Source: CAWAHD01 sp963781785
GTDB taxonomy: Bacteria; Planctomycetota; Planctomycetia; Isosphaerales; Isosphaeraceae
Assembly (NCBI GenBank): GCA_963781785.1
Contig: CAWAHD010000002.1
Location: forward strand, 4,154,001-4,218,000
Reading direction: 5' to 3'
DNA: 64,000 nucleotides
The notes under the pieces were generated by a model that was given only the letters and a program-made list of their open reading frames with translations, ran no database searches and was not told the origin of the DNA. Within the stretch, counting starts at the first letter, position 1; every line of letters begins with the position of its first letter. The position numbers and the translations under genes were made by a program. This document shows, in pieces, positions 48,805 through 56,959 of this stretch.

Positions 48805-49785
48805 ATGATGAAAGCACTCCTGGCGATTTCTTTGTGTTTGAGCGCGGCCGGGGCGGATGAGCGCGCCTGCGTGCTAATCGTCGTGGGTGCCCCGGGCGCA
48901 TCCGAGTACAAGACGCAGTTCGAGCACTGGGCCGCAGAGTGGCAGTCCGCCGCCCGGAAAGCGCGGGCGGAATCGATCATGATTGGCCAGTCCGACCAGG
49001 CCGGCACCACCGATCGCGATCAGCTCCGTGCGGCTCTGGCTGAAAGGTCGTCAGCGAGTCAAGAACCGCTCTGGATCATCTTGATCGGGCACGGAACGTT
49101 TGACGGGCACGACGCCAAGTTCAATCTCCGCGGGCCGGACTTTACCGACGTGGAGCTTTCGACCTGGCTGGCACCGGTGAAACGGCAGGTTGTGATCCTC
49201 AACTGTGCGTCGGCCAGTGGGCCATTCATCAATCATCTTTCCGGCGCAAATCGGGTTGTGATCACGGCCGCCAAGAGCGGGTACGAGGCGAATTTCGCCC
49301 GGTTCGGCCAGTACCTCGCCGAGGCGATCACCGACCCAAGCGCCGATCTCGACAAGGACGGCCAGATTTCCCTGCTGGAGGCCTTTCTGACGGCCGGCGG
49401 CCGGGTCGAGGATTACTATCGCACGCACTCCCAACTGGCTCCGGAGCATGCATTGCTCGACGATAATGGGGATCGTCTGGGAACCCCGGCGAGTTGGTTT
49501 CACGGCATCCGCGCCACCCGGCGTGCCAAGGACGGTGCGGCACTGGACGGGATCCGAGCCCATCAACTGCACCTGATTGCCAGTGAACGGGAGCTGCAGA
49601 TTCCGATCGAGCTGAGGCAACGCCGCGATGAGATCGAGCGGTCCGTCGCGGCCCTCCGCGACCAGAAGAGCAAGCTCAAGGAAGACGAGTATTTTGAGCG
49701 TCTGGAAAAGCTGATGCTCGAGCTGGCACGGCTGTATCATCGGTCGCAAGCGGCGTCTTCCGCGAAGGGAGAACCGTCTCGGTGA
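48805..49785 (+). CDS. Secreted caspase-fold (clan CD, C13-like) protein with EF-hand loop
   Basis: 326 residues with signal peptide (MKALLAISLCLSAAGA). The clan CD dyad is visible: His in WIILIGHGTFDG and Cys in VVILNCASASG. An EF-hand-like loop DLDKDGQISLLEAF follows the catalytic region, suggesting calcium binding, and the C-terminus is a coiled coil (LRQRRDEIERSVAALRDQKS). Last gene of the operon, 83 bp behind the vWA gene. Clan CD enzymes cut after Asn, Asp, Arg or Lys; specificity cannot be told. It may process envelope proteins handled by the MoxR/vWA machine (inference). Confidence 0.8.
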   Translation: MMKALLAISLCLSAAGADERACVLIVVGAPGASEYKTQFEHWAAEWQSAARKARAESIMIGQSDQAGTTDRDQLRAALAERSSASQEPLWIILIGHGTFDGHDAKFNLRGPDFTDVELSTWLAPVKRQVVILNCASASGPFINHLSGANRVVITAAKSGYEANFARFGQYLAEAITDPSADLDKDGQISLLEAFLTAGGRVEDYYRTHSQLAPEHALLDDNGDRLGTPASWFHGIRATRRAKDGAALDGIRAHQLHLIASERELQIPIELRQRRDEIERSVAALRDQKSKLKEDEYFERLEKLMLELARLYHRSQAASSAKGEPSR

Positions 49786-49880
49786 ATGCCGATCCGACCA
49801 AGGGCTAAACCCAATACCGTTGAATTGGCTTTAATCGAGCCAGAGGCAAGGGGTTCCGATTCCACGGTACCACGGCGTGT

Positions 49881-50104
49881 GGCACTGGTGAGCATTTCTG
49901 GGTGCCACTGGTCGCACTCGACCAGTGCTTTTTGGGGGAGCACCGGTGATCATTCTTGGATGCCACTGGTCGTACCCGACCAGTACTTTTGGGGGAGCAC
50001 TGATGAGCATTTCTGGGTACCACTGGTCGTACCCGACCAGCGCTTTTTGGGGGAGCACTGGTGAGCATTTCTGGGTGCCACTGGTCGTACTCGACCAGTG
50101 TCTT
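49881..50104 (+). repeat. Tandem array of about four 57-58-bp units, each with a hairpin
   Basis: CACTGGTCG begins at 49906, 49964, 50021 and 50079 (spacings 58, 57, 58). Each is followed by a four-base loop (CACT, TACC, TACC, TACT) and CGACCAG plus two bases, forming stems of 9, 8, 7 and 9 bp. Units 1 to 3 continue with CTTTTT or CTTTTG then GGGGGAGCAC, and GAGCATTTCTGGGTxCCA. An open frame crosses the array but encodes only the repeat. Lies 95 bp downstream of the last operon gene. Confidence 0.9.
49906..49933 (+). terminator. Intrinsic terminator-like hairpin (first array unit)
   Basis: Perfect 9-bp stem CACTGGTCG / CGACCAGTG, loop CACT, followed by CTTTTT. Placed correctly to end the long plus-strand operon. 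The second and third units are weaker versions of the same signal. Confidence 0.55.
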
Positions 50105-50340
50105 CATTCCTTCTCCGTTTGAGATTTGGGATTTCGTGCTTGGTTGCGGCGCAGCCGCACAGATGTAGGCTTGCGTCATTGATCGCTTTGCACCCACGTC
50201 CACCGATTTCCGCCATGATCCATCGCGCTGGCTACAGATTGGCGACATGATCGAGCCGTTCGACAACCCCTGCACCCGGTCGGATCGCCGATGACGCCCA
50301 ACGGCGACATGGACTCGGCAGGGCAGGGGTGGGGTGAAGG

Positions 50341-50793
50341 TCACTCTGGTGGGGTTACAGCGCCTTCGCGGCCGTCGGCCGTCGGATCGAAAGAAACAGA
50401 ATCCCCACAATGCTCCCCAGGGAACGATTGCCGGCCCCAGCCGTCCCAAAAAGCCGCCGGACTAATCAGCATCCGCCTCGATGCTGGGCATTTCCGTCCG
50501 TCTCGCCCCGGTTGTATCATGGCTGGCCCAGTCAGTCCAACCTCGGCAACTTCGACGGATCCGTACCTATGCCACGCCGCGACCCGTTTGGCCCCCTCGA
50601 CGGGCTCGCCAATTGCCAGGACGTCCACGAGCTCAACTGGCTGCTCCGCGAGGTGCGCTTGGCCTGCGTTGATCAGAACGGCGTGGAAGACCCGCCAAAC
50701 GCCGATCACGAGCAACAGGACGATGAGCCTCCGTATGCTGAAGCGATGATAGCGACGCCGCGTACGGGAGACGGCCTTGTCTTGATCGCGCAT
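50341..50793 (-). pseudogene. Truncated relative of the neighbouring LRR membrane proteins
   Basis: Reads RRYHRFSIRRLIVLLLVIGV near the N-terminus, nearly the anchor of the two LRR proteins upstream (RRYLRFSVRGLIVLVLVIG). Beyond this the sequence (NAGQAHLAEQPVELVDVLAI and onward) lacks LRRs and looks out of frame or replaced. Third member of a tandem minus-strand family, 144 bp downstream of the interrupted gene; only the first 40 or so residues are trustworthy. Confidence 0.5.
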
Positions 50794-50937
50794 GCCGGGC
50801 TTTTGCGACCGGAGGGTCCATTTGCCGGGACCATTATACCGGCCCACGACGCGAATGGAGGATTCGCCGATCCATTGCTGACCCGACGGCCCACGATTCA
50901 ACAGGGACGAATCCCGGCCGGTTGGATGGGCATAAGG

Positions 50938-51321
50938 TCAACGGGTTATCGTCAGGCGTGGCAGCGCCCGCTTCAGGTCTTTCTCCCCCGCGCCAGTGAC
51001 ATGCGTAAGGCTCACGTCGAGTGTCGAGAGCTTGGCAAGCCCCTTCAGATGGACCAGCCCAGCGTCGGTGACGAAGGTATTGGCGAGCAAGAGAGTGGTA
51101 AGGTTGGTCTGGCCCTTCAGATGGGCCAGCCCGGCGTCCGTGACGTACGTACTATACACGCAGAGCAAGGAAAGATTGCTTAACCCTTCCAGGTACTGGA
51201 GGCCCGTGTTCGTGATCTCCGTGTCGCCGAGATTCAAAGAGGATAGATTCGTCAGGCTCCTGAGATGGAGCAGCGCGGCGTCGGTGACGCCTGTTTTTTT
51301 GAGGCTCAGGGAGGACAGGTT
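50938..51321 (-). pseudogene. LRR membrane protein, 3' part cut off by insertion sequence
   Basis: Leucine-rich repeats of about 24 residues: NLSSLSLKKTGVTDAALLHL, NLSSLNLGDTEITNTGLQYL, NLSLLCVYSTYVTDAGLAHL, NLTTLLLANTFVTDAGLVHL, KLSTLDVSLTHVTGAGEKDL, ending LPRLTITR. Its N-terminal half is at 53805-54517 on the other side of the insertion sequence. Deleting 51322-53804 and one AGGTT copy joins LEGLAN to LSSLSLKKTG in frame, giving a 363-residue protein. Confidence 0.9.
51317..51321. repeat. Target-site duplication AGGTT, left copy
   Basis: Five-base direct repeat abutting the left inverted repeat of the insertion sequence; the identical right copy is at 53805-53809. Confirms recent transposition into the LRR gene. 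Confidence 0.9.
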
Positions 51322-51438
51322 CAGACCTCCTGATCTGCGAACAGAGTAGCTTGTGGGGCGTGGAGCTTATGTGCTAGCAGGGATGAGGTTTGTGGGATCC
51401 TTGTTTGAGCAGACAAGGATGAGGTGGCGGGAAATAGA

Positions 51439-51497
51439 AATGGTACCTTCCGTGATTGCTGAGATCACCTGGCACTCACCAGGAGGAAGGTACCATT
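51439..51497 (+). promoter_or_regulatory. Thirteen-base inverted repeat sequestering the transposase ribosome-binding site
   Basis: AATGGTACCTTCC (51439-51451) pairs perfectly with GGAAGGTACCATT (51485-51497). The second arm contains the end of AGGAGGAAGG, the only good Shine-Dalgarno sequence, and the ATT at 51495 that may be the start codon. In mRNA this hairpin would block initiation. Transposases often limit their own translation this way. Confidence 0.55.
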
Positions 51498-52034
51498 CCC
51501 CAAGCATTATTGCCGCTTATCCCTGACGGTGCCACGCGCATCAACGACTCAATCAGTGTCGTGCGCGAAAATGGCCAGTGGACATACTTCTGCGGCGTGT
51601 ATCCGGTATTTCAACACGCCGAAAACGACCGCCGTGCTTTCCGGATGTTTACCGCCCAACTGATCTGCCAAGGCGCCTGCCGTCAGGTGGACATTGTGCG
51701 GGCCTTTGGCGTGTCGAAGAACAGCGTCATTCGTGGCGTTGACGCCTACCACGCCGGCGGGGTGGGAGCGTTCTACGCGCCGCGCGCAAGTCGCGGGGCC
51801 TCGGTGCTGACGCCCGAGGTCACGGCCCAGGCACAACAGTCTACTGGAAGCGGGTTTGAGCCCAAGAGAGGTCGCCGATCACCTAGGCCTCAAGTGCGAC
51901 ACACTCCGCAAGGCGATCCAGCAGGGCCGGCTGACCAAGCTCGCTTTACCTCAGTTCGGAGAGACGACACCCGAAAATCCACCGGCTCCGCAGCTGCCAG
52001 CCCCCACCGACAAGTCCACACGCGCCGCCCTTGA
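51456..52034 (+). CDS. Transposase, N-terminal part (helix-turn-helix region)
   Basis: Open from TTG 51456, but that start lies upstream of the Shine-Dalgarno AGGAGGAAGG; ATT 51495 or TTG 51510 fit better. Contains LICQGACRQVDIVRAFGVSK then NSVIRGVDAYHAGG, a DNA-binding helix-turn-helix. After LTPEVTAQAQQ (about 51838) the meaningful reading moves one base on (LLEAGLSPREVADHLGL). The last 65 codons here are therefore not real protein. Either an extra T or a programmed +1 shift separates the two parts. Confidence 0.7.
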   Translation: MLRSPGTHQEEGTIPQALLPLIPDGATRINDSISVVRENGQWTYFCGVYPVFQHAENDRRAFRMFTAQLICQGACRQVDIVRAFGVSKNSVIRGVDAYHAGGVGAFYAPRASRGASVLTPEVTAQAQQSTGSGFEPKRGRRSPRPQVRHTPQGDPAGPADQARFTSVRRDDTRKSTGSAAASPHRQVHTRRP

Positions 52035-53805
52035 CGCCACGGCGGAAATGGGCACGGCCTGCACCAGGCCCGACGAACGCGTCTTGGCAGCATTCGGTTT
52101 CTTGAATGGGGCGTCGACCCGCTTTGAAGCCTGCCGTGACGTCTCCTTCGGTGGCGTGCTATGCGCTCTACCGGCTCTGGCGGAGAACGGCCTCTTTCGA
52201 CACATCGACGCTTGCCTGCGACAATTGCGCGGTTATTACAGCACTCTGCACGTAATCGTCCTGTTGGCCCACATGGCGCTGTGTCGGATCAAGGCCGTCG
52301 AGCAGTTGCAGTACCAGCCCCCAGGCGAGCTCGGCAAGTTGTTGGGGCTGGACCGCGTCCCCGAGGTACGTTGTCTGCGGTATAAGCTGGCCGCCCTGAG
52401 CAGCGACGACGGCCCGGAAAAATGGGCTGGGCTGCTATCGCGAGATTGGCTGGAGGCCGCGCCGGAACTGGCTGGCGCGCTCTACGTCGACGGTCACGTT
52501 CGCCTCTATCACGGCGGCCTGACCGCGCTGCCCAAACGCTATATCGCCCGGCAGCGGTTGTGCCTGCGAGGGACCACCGACTACTGGGTCAATGACATCC
52601 TGGGCCAGCCGTTCTTCGCCGTCGAACGGCCGATCGACCACGGGCTTCTCGAAGCACTCAGGAGCGACATCGTGCCGCGTCTTCTTCAGGAGGTCCCCGG
52701 CCAGCCCAGTGCAGCCGAGCTCGAGACAGACCGCTATCGCGCTCGTTTCGTGATCCTCTTCGACCGCGAGGGGTACAGCCCGGAGTACTTCAAGGAGATG
52801 TGGCGAACGCACCGCATTGCCTGCATCACCTACCACAAATACCCCAAGGACGATTGGCCGACCACCGAGTTCGAGGAGATCGAAACGACGCTGCCGAGCG
52901 GGGAGCAGGTCTCACTGAAACTGGCCGAGCGAGGGACGTGGATCGGCGACAAGAGGAGCGGGCTCTGGGTGCGGGAGACCCGCAAGCTGACCACCAGCGG
53001 GCACCAGGTAAGCCTGATCAGCACGGCTTACAGCGAGTCGGCGCGGGAGGATTCTGTCCGGTTGTTCAGTCGATGGTCCCAGGAAAACTTCTTCCATTAC
53101 ATGATGCAACACTTTGCCATTGATCTGCTTAACGAGTACGGAACGGAGGAGATTCTTGAGACCAAGCGGCCGGTCGTTAACCCGCGGTGGAGGGAGCTGG
53201 ACCGCCGGAAGCGCTCGGTCAAGTCAAAGCTAAACCATCGTCAAGCTCGCTTTGCGGCCCTGACGTTGCACCCGGAATCCGACGAATCCGCACAGGCGAA
53301 GTGGGAAAAGCGGAAAGCCGAATTGCTTGAGGAGATCGAGCAGCTCGAACACGAACTGACGGGCATCGACAGCCAGTTGAAGGCGACGCCCAGCCACTTG
53401 GATTGGGACAAGCTGCCCGAGAACGAAAAGTTCCAGCGCCTGGCACCCAGCCGCAAGCAACTGGTCGATACGGTGAAAATGATCGCCTATCGCGCCGAGA
53501 CGGCGCTGGCATCAATCATGCGCGAGGAGCTCGCCCGGACTGACGACGCTCGCAGCCTGCTGCGTGATCTGTTTTGCTCAGAGGCCGACCTCACCCCTGA
53601 TCTCGCCCAAGGGGTGCTGAAGGTGCAAGTCCACCCGATGTCGAACCCCCGGGCCAACCGTGCGATCACTCATCTGCTGGAACATCTGAATGCGGCCGAG
53701 TTCAAATATCCGGGCACCAACTTGCAACTGGCCTACTCGATCGCCGGCTTGGTACAAACCCCGGAACTGGCTCCAAATCAAATTCCCGCAGATCAGGAGG
53801 TCTGA
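51856..53805 (+). CDS. Transposase, catalytic part
   Basis: 649 residues in this frame. Starts with a second helix-turn-helix (SPREVADHLGLKCDTLRKAI), then a putative RNase-H-type core with conserved acidic motifs YVDGHVRLYHG and FVILFDREGYSPEYFKEMW, followed by a long coiled segment (KWEKRKAELLEEIEQLEHEL). The last residues ADQEV are encoded by the inverted repeat itself, and the TGA stop uses base 53805, the first base of the target duplication. Family not recognised with certainty. Confidence 0.8.
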   Translation: MSPREVADHLGLKCDTLRKAIQQGRLTKLALPQFGETTPENPPAPQLPAPTDKSTRAALDATAEMGTACTRPDERVLAAFGFLNGASTRFEACRDVSFGGVLCALPALAENGLFRHIDACLRQLRGYYSTLHVIVLLAHMALCRIKAVEQLQYQPPGELGKLLGLDRVPEVRCLRYKLAALSSDDGPEKWAGLLSRDWLEAAPELAGALYVDGHVRLYHGGLTALPKRYIARQRLCLRGTTDYWVNDILGQPFFAVERPIDHGLLEALRSDIVPRLLQEVPGQPSAAELETDRYRARFVILFDREGYSPEYFKEMWRTHRIACITYHKYPKDDWPTTEFEEIETTLPSGEQVSLKLAERGTWIGDKRSGLWVRETRKLTTSGHQVSLISTAYSESAREDSVRLFSRWSQENFFHYMMQHFAIDLLNEYGTEEILETKRPVVNPRWRELDRRKRSVKSKLNHRQARFAALTLHPESDESAQAKWEKRKAELLEEIEQLEHELTGIDSQLKATPSHLDWDKLPENEKFQRLAPSRKQLVDTVKMIAYRAETALASIMREELARTDDARSLLRDLFCSEADLTPDLAQGVLKVQVHPMSNPRANRAITHLLEHLNAAEFKYPGTNLQLAYSIAGLVQTPELAPNQIPADQEV

Positions 53806-53809
53806 GGTT
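53805..53809. repeat. Target-site duplication AGGTT, right copy
   Basis: Matches the left copy at 51317-51321. Its first A also completes the transposase stop codon. Confidence 0.9.
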
Positions 53810-54517
53810 AGCCAGTCCTTCCAGGTGCGTCAGCCCAATGTCGGTGACCCGAGTTCGGTCCAGGTCGAGAGATTCGAGCTTGGTAAGCCCCTTTAGGTGT
53901 GCCAGTCCAAGGTCGGTGATCTGGGTTTCGCTGAGGTAGAGCCCGGAGAGGTTCGTCAAACGCTTCAGGTAAGCCAATCCCGCATCGCTGACCCGAGTGT
54001 CGTGGAGGTCGAGTACCTCGAGGCTTGTCAGACTCTTCAGGTGCGACAGGCCGGCGTCTGTGATCCGAGTGTTGTTGAGATAGAGCAGTGAGAGCTCCGA
54101 GAGCCCCTCGAGATGCGCAAGCGCCGCGTCGCTGCACGACGATTGCGACAGACGCAGCCTCTCCAGTCCGGCGAGACGCCCGACTTGAGCGAGCACCACG
54201 TCGGCGTCCGTTGATGATGGGTAGAGCCACACATCCGTGACGTGACCGAAATAATCGACTCCAATCAGATCGGCAAGCCGCCCCGCTGTTGAGCGTTTTC
54301 CTCCCGGCATCGGGTTCCCATTTTTCCACTCAAAGTCATAGATGACCTGGCCGCCGGCCCCTTCAATCGCCGCTACCGCATCTCGCTGGATGTGAGCACT
54401 GCGCACAATCCAGCCCAGCCAAAGTCCGATCACCAGCACCAGTACGATCAGCCCCCGCACGCTGAAGCGCAGGTATCTCCTCCAGGAACGCGAGATGGTC
54501 TTGGGATCAGCAGGCAT
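53805..54517 (-). pseudogene. LRR membrane protein, 5' part cut off by insertion sequence
   Basis: ATG 54517. N-terminal anchor RRYLRFSVRGLIVLVLVIGL, a linker domain (AAIEGAGGQVIYDFEWKNG), then repeats GLERLRLSQSSCSDAALAHL, ELSLLYLNNTRITDAGLSHL, SLEVLDLHDTRVSDAGLAYL, NLSGLYLSETQITDLGLAHL and KLESLDLDRTRVTDIGLTHL. Runs into the insertion sequence at LEGLAN. The remaining repeats are at 50938-51321. The start is 21 bp behind the stop of the sister LRR gene, so the two form an operon. Confidence 0.9.
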
Positions 54518-54538
54518 ATCGGCCTCAACTTCATCAAA

Positions 54539-55333
54539 TCAGTGGACAACCGATGTGCTTGACAGTTCCTGCTCCAGGATTTCAAAACCCGCGCGAGTGA
54601 CCTTCGTCCCGGAGAGATCGAGTTCCCCGAGCTCGGTGAGCCCTTTCAGATGTTCCAGCCCGGCGTCGGTGACTGGACTACCAGAGACGTCGAGCACCTG
54701 GAGGTTGACCAAACCCTTCAGATGGAGCAGCCCGGTGCCTGTGATTTTGGTATGGCTGAGACGAAGGTACTTGAGGCCTGTAAGCCCCTTCAGATGCACA
54801 AGTCCGGCATCGCTGACCTGCGTGTGCTCTAGCCAGAGTTCCTCGAGGGCTGTAAGCCCCGTCAGATGGACCAGATCGGCGTCGGTGACCTGGGTATTGC
54901 TCAGGACGAGTTCCGAGAGACTGGTCAGCCCTTTCAGTTGTGCGAGCCCGGTTCCGCTCACGGCGGATTCATCGAGACCCAGAAACGTGAGCTGGCCAAG
55001 ACGCCCGACGTGCGCCATCGCAAGATCGGGTGCCGTTGCAAACGAGTCGAACAAGACAGCTTTGACATGATCGAAGTAGTCGATTCCCAAAAAATCCATG
55101 AGCCATCGTCGCGTCCAGGGTTTACTTGCCGGCAGCACGACCCCACCGGGAACGTCAGATTCATAAGTAACATAGCCACCGGCCGCTAGAATCGCCGCGA
55201 CCGCCTCGTGCTGGATTCGCGCGCTGCGGACGATCCAACCCAGCCCGACGCCGATCACGAGCACCAGCACGATCAGCCCCCGCACGCTGAAGCGCAGATA
55301 GCGACGCCAGAGAGGCAAGGGATCCGCCTGCAT
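54539..55333 (-). CDS. LRR protein with N-terminal membrane anchor
   Basis: 264 residues from ATG 55333 (GGAAAG upstream); the open frame to 55408 is not conserved with its sister. Anchor RRYLRFSVRGLIVLVLVIGV, linker RIQHEAVAAILAAGGYVTYE, then six leucine-rich repeats of the type LxxLxLxxTxVTDAGLxHLKGL (for example ALEELWLEHTQVSDAGLVHL). LRRs give a curved protein-binding surface, here probably outside the cytoplasmic membrane. Closely related to the interrupted gene downstream; function unknown. Confidence 0.85.
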   Translation of the reverse strand: MQADPLPLWRRYLRFSVRGLIVLVLVIGVGLGWIVRSARIQHEAVAAILAAGGYVTYESDVPGGVVLPASKPWTRRWLMDFLGIDYFDHVKAVLFDSFATAPDLAMAHVGRLGQLTFLGLDESAVSGTGLAQLKGLTSLSELVLSNTQVTDADLVHLTGLTALEELWLEHTQVSDAGLVHLKGLTGLKYLRLSHTKITGTGLLHLKGLVNLQVLDVSGSPVTDAGLEHLKGLTELGELDLSGTKVTRAGFEILEQELSSTSVVH

Positions 55334-55553
55334 GGTGGCCACTTTCCGGGATTGCGGACCGATTAAAGGTGATCCACGCCCTCGACTCAGATCATACCAG
55401 GAACCCAATCGGCGCTACGAATCAACCGCCGGGAGATTCTACGAGCCGCCTCCGATTCGACCAGGCCTCAACACTTTCCGCCCACCCTTTGTACTTGCAG
55501 GAACTGGTTCCGAAGTGCACACCGCGATCGGCCAAGGCCCGTAGCTTTGGGGC

Positions 55554-55750
55554 AGGCGGCAAGCTTGTGGCGGCTAGTCAGCGGCAGCGTTTTCCATGTC
55601 TCTTCTATCCCACAGGTGATATCGGGGCTGCCACCGTCAGCCGCAGTGGGTCGCAATGACACCTACGGCCCCGGCACTCTCGTCATCCGTGGGTCTCGGG
55701 TATGATCATAGCCCAAGCTCGGCGGGCCAACCCGCGGAGTCTGTGTGCTA
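55554..55750 (+). repeat. Repeated leader sequence, copy A (left half; split by IS630)
   Basis: About 200 bases nearly the same as 59258-59460, including CAGCGGCAGCGTTTTCCATG, TCTCTTCTATCCCACA and TCTCGGGTATGATCATAG. It continues after the IS630 element at 56992. In each full copy it directly precedes a zinc-ribbon gene. TATGAT in the shared core resembles a -10 element. No convincing protein is encoded on either strand. Confidence 0.8.
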
Positions 55751-55836
55751 GTGTCTCTGGACAGAAAACCTGCACGAAATTCGCGCACATGGCTAAGCTG
55801 GTAGTGATAGGCCAGGTCAACTGGAGGGATCCTACC

Positions 55837-56196
55837 ATGCGCGGCCGAAAACCCAATCGATTCCGCGTTCGTCCCGGCGACGCATCTGAGCTGTTGCAGA
55901 TCGCTCGGAGCCAGGGCCTCCCGTGGTTTCAGGTGCAACGCGCTCGGATCGTCTTAGCGCGGGCAGCGGGCAACAGAACCGTGGCCGTGGCTGATCAATT
56001 CCAGTGCGATGAAGCCACGGTTTGGAGAGCCTGCCGTCGGTATGGAACCAATGGCATTGCTGGCCTACTCGCTGACGGTCGGAAGGATCATTCGGGGCGA
56101 CCGGCCACGATTTCCCCCCCTCCAGCGCGCTCAGATTGTCGAACTGGCCTGCTTGGAACCCTTGGCCAAAGGACTGCACGTCACCCACTGGTCTAG
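55837..56196 (+). CDS. IS630 transposase, N-terminal DNA-binding part
   Basis: From ATG 55837 (GGAGG about 14 bases upstream). Helix-turn-helix: GDASELLQIARSQGLPWFQV, ARIVLARAAGNRTVAVADQF, DEATVWRACRRYGTNGIAGL. Reads correctly to GRPATISP, where a run of seven C (56114-56120) moves the meaningful frame by one. Removing one C gives GRPATISPLQRAQIVELACL, so the transposase is either programmed to shift or has a one-base insertion. Confidence 0.85.
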   Translation: MRGRKPNRFRVRPGDASELLQIARSQGLPWFQVQRARIVLARAAGNRTVAVADQFQCDEATVWRACRRYGTNGIAGLLADGRKDHSGRPATISPPPARSDCRTGLLGTLGQRTARHPLV

Positions 56197-56959
56197 TGAA
56201 GACCTGGCGCGCCAGGCCATGGCTGACGGGATCGTTGTAACGATCAGTCCCAGGACGATCCAGCGGATACTCGATGATGTTGACCTGCAACCCCATCGGA
56301 CGCGGTACTGGCGAACCACTCGCGCCAACGCGCGATTCAAGAGGCGGGCAGAGAAGGTCCTCTGGTGCTACGGGAACGCCGTGCGGCTCGCTGCGCACGG
56401 GATCTGGGTCGTGTGTGCTGACGAGATGCCCAGTTGCCAAGTTCTGGAGCGCGTGCCAATTCGCCGCGCCGTCCCTGGCTCGATCGAGCAGGTGGAGCAC
56501 GACTACATCCGACACGGCACGGTCAACATCCTGAACTTCCTGATGGTCCATAGCGGAAAGATGGAGACCATTTGCTTGGAAGCCAACGACGCCGAGCACT
56601 ACGTTGCAGCATTGAGGCATTTTCGCAGGCGCCACCACCGGCTCAAGGGCATCTATTTGGTACACGATGGCGGTTCGAGCCACATCGCCCAAGCCACCAG
56701 GGACTACTTCGCTAGATGTGACGCTTGGTGGCGTCCCCGCTTGACGCCGGCCCGCGCGTCCTGGCTCGATCAAGCGGAGCTGCTCAATCATGCGTTCGGT
56801 CGCCGCTATCTGAAGCGCGGATCGTGGGCAAGTCGCGGGGCTTATATTGAGCATGTCATGACTTCATGGCAGGAGTACAACAGGCTCTACGCCCACCCAT
56901 TCGAGTGGACTTGGACCAACCACAAAATGAGACGATGGTATGCGGAGCATGCGGTCTGA
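56009..56959 (+). CDS. IS630 transposase, catalytic DDE part
   Basis: Real sequence begins near 56115 (PLQRAQIVELACLEPLAKGL); earlier codons are shadow. WSSEDLARQAMADGIVVTIS, RTIQRILDDVDLQPHRTRYW, then the DDE catalytic core: first Asp in WVVCADEMPSCQVL, second in IYLVHDGGSSHIA, and the last acidic residue in SWLDQAELLNHAFGRRYL. Complete to the stop at 56959, 30 bp before the element's end. Confidence 0.9.
   Translation: MKPRFGEPAVGMEPMALLAYSLTVGRIIRGDRPRFPPLQRAQIVELACLEPLAKGLHVTHWSSEDLARQAMADGIVVTISPRTIQRILDDVDLQPHRTRYWRTTRANARFKRRAEKVLWCYGNAVRLAAHGIWVVCADEMPSCQVLERVPIRRAVPGSIEQVEHDYIRHGTVNILNFLMVHSGKMETICLEANDAEHYVAALRHFRRRHHRLKGIYLVHDGGSSHIAQATRDYFARCDAWWRPRLTPARASWLDQAELLNHAFGRRYLKRGSWASRGAYIEHVMTSWQEYNRLYAHPFEWTWTNHKMRRWYAEHAV

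Larger units (their letters stand above)
51322..53804 (+). mobile_element. Complete insertion sequence, 2,483 bp, family not assigned
   Basis: Bounded by perfect 18-bp inverted repeats CAGACCTCCTGATCTGCG (left 51322-51339, right the reverse complement at 53787-53804) and a 5-bp AGGTT target duplication. Carries one transposase in two frames. The coding sequence runs to the last base of the right repeat. Its size and 5-bp duplication do not let me name an ISfinder family. Confidence 0.93.

Noticed and set aside
49786..50064. Protein-coding frame across the hairpin array
   Set aside because: Its translation is only the DNA repeat read in one frame (WVPLVVPDQ-type units); no start signal or domain.
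49881..50104. CRISPR-like regular spacing
   Set aside because: The whole 57-58-bp unit is conserved, not just a repeat with unique spacers, and no cas genes are present. It is a plain tandem array.
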